Source: SVTX01 sp045132775
GTDB lineage: Bacteria > Bacillota > Clostridia > Oscillospirales > CAG-272
NCBI GenBank assembly: GCA_045132775.1
Contig: JBGUSX010000098.1
Location: forward strand, 1-11,227
DNA: 11,227 bases
Direction: 5' to 3'
Of this stretch, positions 5,624 to 11,227 are shown one piece after another. The stretch's first letter is position 1. Every line of letters starts with the position of its first letter. The position numbers and the translations under genes were made by a program. The notes under the pieces are model-generated. The model did no database searches and had not been told where the DNA came from. It saw only the letters and a program-made list of their open reading frames with translations.

Positions 5624-5887
5624 CAAATTTTGATTTGTCGAACTGTTTGGATTTTCTTCACGGCTATAAATTTCCTTTACGGGTTCGCTTTGCGCCGTAG
5701 GGGAGGGGCTTGCCCCTCCCGCTAAACGAATGTCTATAAAACCCTTATGGCTAAAGAAGAAACAAATGCTTTAGAACGGGAGCAGCAAGCTACTCCCCTA
5801 CGAGTCGTAAAAGCATCGTTATACTTATAGCCGTGAAGAAATCGAAACCGTTTGCAATTTTCAAACTCCCCTATAAATTGCAATTTA
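5624..5887. repeat. Palindromic repeat C, in the MATE leader
   Basis: This element of about 264 bp occupies most of the 433-bp gap 5481-5913. The left end is CAAATTTTGATTTGTCG (5624-5640), the same as in copy B. The right end carries AAATTGCAATTT (5875-5886). The arms are imperfect inverted copies: TTTCTTCACGGCTATAA at 5653-5669 pairs with 5825-5841, and CGTAGGGGAG at 5696-5705 pairs with 5793-5802. Each arm has its own hairpin, GGGAGGGGCTTGCCCCTCCC at 5701-5720 and GGGAGCAGCAAGCTACTCCC at 5778-5797. The unpaired centre is about 5730-5765. No T run follows the hairpins, so it is not an obvious terminator. The interior is unrelated to A/B and D. Confidence 0.82.
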
Positions 5888-5913
5888 ACAACTAAAACCG
5901 AAAGGAAATATAT

Positions 5914-7377
5914 ATGTCACAAAATGAAAACGCGCAGGGGTTGGAGAACGTAACGCCCACGCGCGAGAACAAAATGGGTGTAATGCCCGTAAACCGACTG
6001 CTTCTCTCCATGGCTCTGCCTATGGTAGCATCGATGCTCGTTCAGGCTCTGTACAACATCGTTGACAGCCTTTACGTTGCAAGAATATCCGAAACTCAGA
6101 ACGAGCTCACCGCGATATCCTTGGCTTTTGCCGCGCAAAACTTTATGATCGCGGTCGCATCGGGCACGGGTGTCGGTATAAATGCGCTTCTGTCAAAAAG
6201 TCTTGGCGAAAAGGATCACAAGACCGCAAACAAGATCGCCGCAAACGGTGTATTTCTGGCTCTTTGCAGCTACATCGTATTTCTCGTGCTCGGCTTCACC
6301 TGCATGGAGACCTATATGCGATGGATGACGGGGGTAGACGAGGTCATAGGCTTTGGCGTTGACTACCTTTCGGTGTGCTACATCTGGTCATTCGGTATTT
6401 TCGGTCAGATAGTGATGGAGCGGCTGATGATATCAACGGGAAAAACGCACCTTGCAATGATAACGCAGGGTGTTGGTGCCGTTATAAACATAATCCTCGA
6501 CCCGATATTCATCTTCGACAACGGACTTGGGATAATCATCCCGGGACTCGACTTCGGCTTTGGAATGGGGATAACGGGCGCGGCGGTAGCAACCGTTATC
6601 GGACAGATAGCGGCGTTTATTCTCGGAGTTTTCCTCAACGCAAAGTACAACAGAGAGATACACCTCTCATTAAAGGGCTTCCGTCCGTCAGGCAGAATGA
6701 TAGGCAGAATATACGCAATCGGTGTCCCCTCGATAGTTATGGCATCGATAGGCTCTGTCATGAACGTGCTATTTAACAGCATCCTCAACGGTTTCACCGC
6801 CGTGGTGGAGGGAACTAAGCTGACGGTCGGACAGATTGCGCAGACCTCGTTCGGTGTGTATTTCAAGCTTCAGAGCTTCATATTCATGCCCGTCTTCGGA
6901 CTCAATAATGGCATCGTTCCGATAGTTGCATACAACTATGGCGCGCAGAAGAGGCGCAGAATGATGGGAACGGTAAAGCTCGGAATGGTCTACGCGATAG
7001 GATATATGGCGATAGGTCTTGCCGTGTTCCAGCTCTTCCCCGAGGTATTGCTCGAATTCTTCAATATGCACGATGCGGCATCGCTTGCAGTCGCAGTTCC
7101 GTGTCTGCGTATCATCTCGCTCTCCTTTATATTCGCAGGCTTCTGCATCATCGCAGGCTCGGTATTCCAGGCTCTCGGAAGGAGCATTTACTCGATGTTC
7201 GTATCTATCGCGCGTCAGCTCGTCGTCCTTATCCCCGTTGCCTTCCTGCTCTCCAAGCTCGGAGACGCGGCAGTGGTATGGTGGGCTTTCCCGATAGCAG
7301 AGGTAATGTCGATGATAGCAACCGTAGTCTTCTTCGTTATCGTCTATAAACAGGTCATTTCCAAGATTCCCGAATGA
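5914..7377 (+). CDS. MATE family efflux transporter
   Basis: A 487-residue polytopic membrane protein of the multidrug and toxic compound extrusion family, which exports cationic compounds in exchange for Na+ or H+. After a polar N-terminus of about 27 residues, the first membrane segment has the typical SMALPMVASMLVQALYNIVDSLYVARI (32-58). The following segment (LTAISLAFAAQNFMIAVASGTGVGINALLSKSLG) is also characteristic, and about twelve hydrophobic segments can be counted. The second half repeats the pattern (FKLQSFIFMPVFGLNNGIVPIVAYNYGA). The ATG is preceded by AAAGGAAA. The gene has its own promoter and a long leader holding repeat C. No clear terminator is seen in the 58 bp before the rpmH promoter, so readthrough into rpmH is possible. 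Substrate is unknown. Confidence 0.93.
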   Translation: MSQNENAQGLENVTPTRENKMGVMPVNRLLLSMALPMVASMLVQALYNIVDSLYVARISETQNELTAISLAFAAQNFMIAVASGTGVGINALLSKSLGEKDHKTANKIAANGVFLALCSYIVFLVLGFTCMETYMRWMTGVDEVIGFGVDYLSVCYIWSFGIFGQIVMERLMISTGKTHLAMITQGVGAVINIILDPIFIFDNGLGIIIPGLDFGFGMGITGAAVATVIGQIAAFILGVFLNAKYNREIHLSLKGFRPSGRMIGRIYAIGVPSIVMASIGSVMNVLFNSILNGFTAVVEGTKLTVGQIAQTSFGVYFKLQSFIFMPVFGLNNGIVPIVAYNYGAQKRRRMMGTVKLGMVYAIGYMAIGLAVFQLFPEVLLEFFNMHDAASLAVAVPCLRIISLSFIFAGFCIIAGSVFQALGRSIYSMFVSIARQLVVLIPVAFLLSKLGDAAVVWWAFPIAEVMSMIATVVFFVIVYKQVISKIPE

Positions 7378-7435
7378 TTTTTATATATATAGATGAAAAA
7401 AATCCGAAAATTTTTAGAAAATTTCAAAAAAACTC

Positions 7436-7465
7436 TTGACAAAAGGATGTCTCTTGGTGTATAAT
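7436..7465 (+). promoter_or_regulatory. Consensus promoter of rpmH
   Basis: TTGACA (7436-7441), 18 bases and TATAAT (7460-7465), with a TG just before the -10 box. Both hexamers match the consensus fully, as expected for a ribosomal protein gene. Transcription would start near 7472, leaving a leader of about 100 nt. Confidence 0.92.
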
Positions 7466-7484
7466 AGGGGACGTCATTGTGTAA

Positions 7485-7542
7485 AAGCGTAAATAGCACG
7501 TGCTATTGCGGTCGGAATTGCGCCGACCGAGAACAAACGCTT
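7485..7542 (+). ncRNA. Candidate structured rpmH leader (three-way junction)
   Basis: Three helices can be drawn. The closing stem is AAGCGT (7485-7490) with ACGCTT (7537-7542). Inside it is the palindrome AATAGCACGTGCTATT (7492-7507). The second inner helix is CGGTCGG (7509-7515) with CCGACCG (7523-7529) around a 7-base loop. The structure lies wholly between the promoter and the Shine-Dalgarno sequence (7558-7565) and leaves the latter single-stranded. It could be a binding site for autoregulation, as in other ribosomal protein leaders, or a stabilising 5' structure. I do not recognise a named family. Confidence 0.5.
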
Positions 7543-7573
7543 CCGATCTAATTTCTCAAGGAGGTGCATCAGA

Positions 7574-7708
7574 ATGCTCAGAACTTACCAACCCAAAAAG
7601 CGTCAGAGAAAAAAGGAGCACGGTTTCAGAAAGAGAATGAAAACTGCAGACGGCAGAAACGTTCTCAAGAGACGTCGTGCAAAGGGCAGAAAGAGATTGA
7701 CCCACTGA
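7574..7708 (+). CDS. rpmH: 50S ribosomal protein bL34
   Basis: A 44-residue, strongly basic protein reading MLRTYQPKKRQRKKEHGFRK from the start and ending KGRKRLTH. This is the bL34 pattern (TYQPKKR, HGFRKRM, GRNVLKRRRAKGRKRL) over the normal full length. It is a small protein of the large ribosomal subunit. AAGGAGGT at 7558-7565, 8 bases before the ATG, is a near-perfect Shine-Dalgarno sequence. It is the first gene of the conserved rpmH-rnpA-yidD-yidC-jag cluster. It has a consensus promoter and a folded leader, and a strong hairpin follows it that would limit readthrough into rnpA. dnaA, the usual divergent neighbour, is absent here. Confidence 0.97.
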   Translation: MLRTYQPKKRQRKKEHGFRKRMKTADGRNVLKRRRAKGRKRLTH

Positions 7709-7732
7709 TCCCGATAATTTCGGCTATATCAT

Positions 7733-7787
7733 AAAAACACCGATGACCGTGTCACATAGAGCTGTATCACACGTCATCGGGGTTTTT
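7733..7787 (+). terminator. Terminator-like hairpin between rpmH and rnpA
   Basis: AAAAACACCGATGACCGTGT (7733-7752) pairs with ACACGTCATCGGGGTTTTT (7769-7787), with one mismatch and one bulged base, and is followed by the T run that is part of the stem. It should end most rpmH transcripts and lets bL34 be made in excess over the RNase P protein. The A run makes it potentially bidirectional. Confidence 0.85.
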
Positions 7788-7964
7788 AGCGTTTAGAGGA
7801 TCTTTACAGTAAAATACATATCTGTAAAAAACAGTCTTTTTCTAAAACACAAAAATATTGTAAAAAAGCCTTACCCTCGGGCATTTGAATCGGAAAAATG
7901 AGGGAATAATCAAAACTATACGGAAGCGAATGACAAAAGACGAAGAAAAAAGAGGTGATGCCCT
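7788..7964 (+). other. AT-rich region upstream of rnpA with no clear promoter
   Basis: These 177 bases follow the rpmH terminator and must hold the rnpA promoter unless readthrough suffices. I see only weak candidates, for example TTTACA at 7802-7807 without a good -10 box at the right distance. No small gene or strong hairpin is seen. Confidence 0.4.
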
Positions 7965-8354
7965 ATGAAATTTCCCGCAATAAAGGAACACCATCTTTAT
8001 AACAAGGCATACAGACAGGGAAAGCACTTTTTCGGCAGATATATTTGCGTTTACGTCTTGAAGGACACGCACGCAAAGCTCTTGCAGAGAAGTCATCCTC
8101 AACGGCTGATAGTCAACCGATTTGGCATTTCCGTGTCGAAAAAGATCGGAACTGCGGTCAAGAGAAACCGTGCAAAGCGTATCATCAGAGCGGCTTATGC
8201 TCCTCTTGAGGATATATTGCTCAAGGGATATCTTATCGTCATCAGCGCAAAGCCCGAGATCGAGGGGAGAAAGTCACAAGAGATCGAGGCGGAGCTGAGG
8301 TATGCCATGAAAAAGCTCGGGATGCTCGAGGAGCGTCGGAGGACAGATGAATGA
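7965..8354 (+). CDS. rnpA: Ribonuclease P protein component
   Basis: A 129-residue basic protein, the small protein subunit that helps the RNase P RNA bind precursor tRNAs and cleave their 5' leaders. The signature RNR helix is visible at 62-77 (GTAVKRNRAKRIIRAA), preceded by the strand NRFGISVSKK, with YLIVISAKP later. The N-terminal KEHHLYNKAYRQGK matches the usual F-x-x-x-Y-x-x-G start of the family. GAGGTGAT lies just before the ATG. Its stop codon overlaps the yidD start by four bases (ATGA), indicating translational coupling. The RNA subunit gene is not in the window. Confidence 0.95.
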   Translation: MKFPAIKEHHLYNKAYRQGKHFFGRYICVYVLKDTHAKLLQRSHPQRLIVNRFGISVSKKIGTAVKRNRAKRIIRAAYAPLEDILLKGYLIVISAKPEIEGRKSQEIEAELRYAMKKLGMLEERRRTDE

Positions 8355-8689
8355 AGCACGTATGTATCGCGCTTATTCGCTTTTACAGAAAATTTTTGTC
8401 GCCACTGAAATCGCAGCCCTGCTGTAGGTTCACGCCAAGCTGCTCTGCCTACGGTATCGAAGCATTTGAAAAACGCGGCTTCTTTGTCGGAATGATACTG
8501 ACGGTAACGAGGATATTTCGGTGCAACCCGTTTTGCCCCGGTGGATACGACCCCGTGCCGCTCAAGGGACTCAGACATAAAAGGGACAAGGACGGCAGAA
8601 TTATCTTTAATGACGGGGACGGTGAGAGATTCGTATTCGAGTACGATCTTGAGCTTGAAGACCCCAAAAAGAGTCCAAAGAAAAAATAA
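8351..8689 (+). CDS. yidD: Membrane protein insertion efficiency factor YidD
   Basis: A 112-residue protein of the YidD family, a small membrane-associated protein that aids YidC-dependent insertion. The signature is plain: CRFTPSCSAYGIEAFEKRG (25-43) and RCNPFCPGGYDPVP (57-70), preceded by an amphipathic N-terminal helix (IALIRFYRKFLSPL). The conserved core ends near residue 75. The remaining charged tail (KRDKDGRIIFNDGDGE to PKKSPKKK) is longer than in the shortest members and is probably cytoplasmic. GGAGGA precedes the start, which overlaps the rnpA stop. The gene sits in its usual place between rnpA and yidC. Confidence 0.96.
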   Translation: MKHVCIALIRFYRKFLSPLKSQPCCRFTPSCSAYGIEAFEKRGFFVGMILTVTRIFRCNPFCPGGYDPVPLKGLRHKRDKDGRIIFNDGDGERFVFEYDLELEDPKKSPKKK

Positions 8690-8710
8690 CACGAGAGGAC
8701 TAAAATCGAA

Positions 8711-10099
8711 ATGAACACGAAAAAAATCAGAAAATTATTGCCGAGGATCGCGCTTGTAGTCGCGCTTGTAGCAATTCTTGCGATTGCTATGACGAGCTGC
8801 GGAAGCAACACGGTCATTGACACAAAGGTGCCCGAGGCGGGCTGGGATAAAACAGACGTAGATCTTAAGGCGAGTGAGGGATTCCTTGACAAGCTTCTTT
8901 CCTACATCGGTATATTCCTTGGCTGGATAACCGCGATCATGCCCGCAAACAGCTACGTTCTTACTCTCTTCGTATTTGCCATCATTCTTGAGGTTCTTAT
9001 GCTTCCTTTTGCGATAAAGCAGCAGAAGAACTCGATCAAGCAGGCAATGCTCAGACCTAAGGAAATGGCTATCCGTAAAAAGTACGCAGGAAGAACCGAC
9101 CAGGCTACTCAGCAGAAGGTGACACAGGAGATACAGGAGCTTTACCAGAAGGAAAACTACAACCCCATGTCGGGATGTCTCCAGCTTCTCTTGCAGTTCC
9201 CCATACTCATCGTGCTTTATTGGCTCGTTGTTGACCCGATACAGTACGTGTGCGGAGGATCAAGACAGTTCATAAGCGTTCTTTATCAGTATATCAACGC
9301 AAACACAGACACGCTCGGCAAGCTCTCCAGCACAAACGGATCTATCGAGATCTTCGGCAAGATCAAGGAGCTCGGACCCGAGGCATTCGAGGGAATAAAG
9401 AGCTTCTGCCAGAACGGTGAAGCGGTCTACGAGGAGATCGTAAGGATCAGCGAGGTTCCCGCTAACTTCTTTATCGGCAAGGTAAACCTCGGTCTTACAC
9501 CTTCCTTTGACTTTAGCAGTGTCAACGGATGGCTCCTGCTCGTTCCCGTTCTCACCTTTGCTATCTACTTTGCATCGATGAAGCTCAACCGCAAGCTCAC
9601 CTTCCAGCCCACACAGAGCGCTGACGATCGCCAGCAGGCTTGCTCGAACAATATGATGGACATCACAATGCCCCTGATGAGCGTATGGATGGCATTCATC
9701 GTTCCTGCGGCAGTAGGTGTTTACTGGATGTTCAAGAGCATTCTCGGAACCGTAAAGCAGTTCATTATGAGTAAGGCCATGCCCCTTCCCAAGTTCACGG
9801 AAGAGGATTACAAGGCGGCAGAGAAGGAGATACTCGGTAAGCAACAACCCAAAAAGATAGTCAAGTCTGAAAACGCAGGCAAGGTCCGTTCTCTCCACCA
9901 CATCGACGATGAGGACTACGACGAGAAGGGCAATTACAATCCCGTAAAGCACGAGGAAGAGGTTATTGAGACTACCGCGGAGGAAAAGATAGCGGACAAC
10001 AAGATGACCGAGGGTGCCGCACTCAAGGACGAGAGCGACAAGGCGGAGAAGGCAGAGAAGAAGCCCCGTCTCTTCGGCAAGAAAGACAAAAAAGATTAA
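8711..10099 (+). CDS. yidC: Membrane protein insertase YidC/Oxa1/SpoIIIJ, lipoprotein type
   Basis: A 462-residue inner-membrane insertase. It begins with a signal peptide and a plausible lipobox (AIAMTSCGS, Cys30), as in Gram-positive YidC. The first core membrane segment is about residues 80-102, followed by the cytoplasmic hairpin KQQKNSIKQAMLRPKEMAIRKKYAG and then NPMSGCLQLLLQFPILIVLYWLVV. The outer loop is unusually long (about 180-265), with further segments near 272-290 and 320-350. A charged tail of about 100 residues ends in KKPRLFGKKDKKD. At the place of the conserved groove arginine (Arg366 in E. coli, Arg73 in SpoIIIJ) a glutamate is found (Glu94, five residues before Pro99). It is 21 bp after yidD and 30 bp before jag. 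Confidence 0.95.
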   Translation: MNTKKIRKLLPRIALVVALVAILAIAMTSCGSNTVIDTKVPEAGWDKTDVDLKASEGFLDKLLSYIGIFLGWITAIMPANSYVLTLFVFAIILEVLMLPFAIKQQKNSIKQAMLRPKEMAIRKKYAGRTDQATQQKVTQEIQELYQKENYNPMSGCLQLLLQFPILIVLYWLVVDPIQYVCGGSRQFISVLYQYINANTDTLGKLSSTNGSIEIFGKIKELGPEAFEGIKSFCQNGEAVYEEIVRISEVPANFFIGKVNLGLTPSFDFSSVNGWLLLVPVLTFAIYFASMKLNRKLTFQPTQSADDRQQACSNNMMDITMPLMSVWMAFIVPAAVGVYWMFKSILGTVKQFIMSKAMPLPKFTEEDYKAAEKEILGKQQPKKIVKSENAGKVRSLHHIDDEDYDEKGNYNPVKHEEEVIETTAEEKIADNKMTEGAALKDESDKAEKAEKKPRLFGKKDKKD

Positions 10100-10129
10100 G
10101 CGCCCGGCGCATCAATAGGAGAAAACAAA

Positions 10130-10780
10130 GTGAATAACGAAATAATCACACAGGGTAAGACGGTCGAGGAAGCCGTAGCGGCAGCAGTCGCAGAGCTCGG
10201 AGTCAAGAGCGCACAGGAGATCGAGTACACCGTCGTTGAGGAGCCCAAAAAGGGACTCTTCGGTATTGGCGCAGTTCCCGCAAAGATCAGCGCAAAGAGA
10301 GTATATAAGGGCGAGATCTTCGCTCTCAACTTTATCAAGCAGCTCGTAAGCGATATGGGTCTTGACGTAACCGTCGAGATGAAGGACGCAGCGGGAAGCG
10401 GCAAGGACGCAAAGCTCATCGACATTCAGGGCGAGGGCGCAGGCGTGCTTATCGGTCACCACGGCGATACGCTTGACAGCCTTCAGTATCTTGCAAACCT
10501 CGCGGCAAATAAGAGAGTAGACGGAGTAAAGCCTCCCTACGTAAAGATAAGCGTTGACGCAGAGAACTACCGCGCAAGACGCGAGGAGACACTCAGAACC
10601 CTCGCAAGAAGAATGGCAGACAGAGTTCTCAAGCAGAAGAAGAGCGTTATGCTCGAGCCTATGAACCCCTACGAGAGAAGGATCATCCACTCCGAGATCC
10701 AGAACATCGCAGGTGTTTCCACCAACTCGATAGGTAGCGAGAATAACAGAAAGATCGTTATCTTCCTCGAGGAGAAATAA
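10130..10780 (+). CDS. jag: RNA-binding protein Jag/KhpB (SpoIIIJ-associated)
   Basis: A 216-residue cytoplasmic RNA-binding protein. The Jag N-terminal domain covers about 1-55, with the typical KKGLFGIGA (40-48). A KH domain at about 75-145 carries the nucleic-acid loop LIGHHGDTLDSLQYL, with GHHG at 109-112. An R3H domain at about 150-212 has MNPYERRIIH with R183-x-x-x-H187. In other Firmicutes the protein pairs with KhpA and affects cell elongation and RNA metabolism. The start is GTG at 10130-10132, with AGGAGA seven bases upstream. It follows yidC by 30 bp and ends the operon at a strong terminator. Confidence 0.96.
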   Translation: MNNEIITQGKTVEEAVAAAVAELGVKSAQEIEYTVVEEPKKGLFGIGAVPAKISAKRVYKGEIFALNFIKQLVSDMGLDVTVEMKDAAGSGKDAKLIDIQGEGAGVLIGHHGDTLDSLQYLANLAANKRVDGVKPPYVKISVDAENYRARREETLRTLARRMADRVLKQKKSVMLEPMNPYERRIIHSEIQNIAGVSTNSIGSENNRKIVIFLEEK

Positions 10781-10789
10781 TTACGTTCT

Positions 10790-10841
10790 AAAATGCACGG
10801 AACGAGTGACCGCATCGGCTGCTCGTCCCGTGCATTTTCTT
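10790..10841 (+). terminator. Rho-independent terminator of the yidC-jag operon
   Basis: AAAATGCACGGAACGAG (10790-10806) pairs with CTCGTCCCGTGCATTTT (10822-10838) with one mismatch, around a 15-base loop, followed by a T-rich stretch. It lies 9 bases after the jag stop. Confidence 0.92.
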
Positions 10842-10848
10842 AATTAGG

Positions 10849-11227
10849 CAAATTGCAATTTAGCGAACGGTTAAGAGCGACAGCGCTGTCGTTTTCGGTC
10901 AAGCCTTTTTTAAAAGGCTTGCGCCGATCCAACGCGCGTGCGTTGGTCGCCGTCCGCAGACGGCGAAATCTCTCCTGCGGCATTTTCTTTTTGCCAAGCT
11001 TTTTCTTTTGGGCCTCTTGCATCAAAAGAAAAAGCGGACAAACATTTAAGGAAGCCTTTGCGTAGAAAGGGGAACCCCCCACTTGTGTGGTTCCCCTCTG
11101 CCAAGCCAATAGCTTGGCATTCACCCTTCCGTGGCGCTTTGAACGATAAGGAGTTTCGCCGTCTGCGGACGGCGACCAACGCACGCGCGTTGGATCGGCG
11201 CAAGCCTTTTAAAAAAGGCTTGACCGA
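10849..11227. repeat. Palindromic repeat D with perfect 74-bp inverted arms (right end beyond the window)
   Basis: This fills the gene-free 10781-11227 after the jag terminator. It begins with CAAATTGCAATTTAGCG (10849-10865), identical to the inward right end of copy B, then the palindrome CGACAGCGCTGTCG (10878-10891). Positions 10895-10968 are the exact reverse complement of 11154-11227. Each arm holds three tandem hairpins: AAGCCTTTT/AAAAGGCTT, CCAACGC/GCGTTGG and CGCCGTC/GACGGCG. The spacer holds three more: 10998-11010 with 11023-11035, GGGGAACC/GGTTCCCC (11069-11096) and GCCAAGC/GCTTGGC (11100-11118). No supported gene lies inside. Confidence 0.85.

Noticed and set aside
5730..5774. A possible 14-codon leader peptide in the MATE leader
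   Set aside because: There is no Shine-Dalgarno sequence before the ATG, no run of regulatory codons, and it lies in the centre of repeat C.
5481..5913. Replication origin near rpmH, expected from gene order
   Set aside because: I found no cluster of TTATCCACA-type DnaA boxes in this gap or elsewhere in the window, and dnaA and dnaN are absent.
7378..7435. Terminator after the MATE gene (AAAATTTTTAGAAAATTTC)
   Set aside because: The stem is only A-T pairs, short and irregular. It would be too weak to call.
9260..9952. Long minus-strand open frames opposite yidC and jag
   Set aside because: They are shadows of genes with full-length family matches on the plus strand, have no supported start and no domain.
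10998..11118. CRISPR-like series of small palindromes in repeat D
   Set aside because: The hairpins differ in sequence and spacing, and there is no direct repeat with spacers of constant length.

Overview
The window comes from a low-to-mid GC Gram-positive bacterium of the Firmicutes, most likely an uncultured gut-type member of the Clostridia. The evidence is the set of Gram-positive families present (Jag/KhpB, a lipoprotein-type YidC, YmdB, a DUF6809-like protein beside a small Cro/C1-type regulator, a Crh-like HPr), the strong AGGAGG ribosome binding sites and the near-consensus TTGACA/TATAAT promoters. Genus cannot be told from this sequence alone.

Layout, left to right. (1) 1-287: a palindromic intergenic repeat (copy A) whose end supplies the stop codon of a DUF6809-like gene (278-559, minus). 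That gene is divergent from a 72-residue XRE-type repressor (679-897, plus), and the promoter region between them carries two inverted-repeat operators. (2) 910-4358, read leftward: a Crh-like HPr protein, a bidirectional terminator, repeat copy B, then mnmE, ymdB and a GNAT acetyltransferase, closed by another bidirectional terminator. (3) 4452-5480: holA, leftward from its own consensus promoter. (4) A divergent consensus promoter drives a MATE transporter (5914-7377) through a leader of about 320 nt that contains palindromic repeat C. (5) 7436-10841: the classic origin-proximal cluster rpmH - rnpA - yidD - yidC - jag, rightward and ending at a strong terminator. rpmH has a consensus promoter and a leader that folds as a three-way junction. 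(6) 10849-11227: repeat D, with perfect 74-bp inverted arms, cut by the window end.

The rpmH-jag cluster serves ribosome assembly (bL34), tRNA 5' maturation (RNase P protein), membrane protein insertion (YidD, YidC) and RNA binding (Jag). mnmE usually follows jag directly; here it lies 6.3 kb away on the other strand, and no dnaA is seen next to rpmH.

The least expected structure is in the gaps between genes. Four repeats with three different interiors (A and B are one family, C and D two others) share AT-rich ends that fit the inverted terminal pattern CAAATTnnnATTTnnCG. They share a build of inverted arms made of small hairpins. This looks like a family of non-autonomous palindromic elements (MITE- or REPIN-like) with interchangeable interiors. 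No transposase is present in the window.
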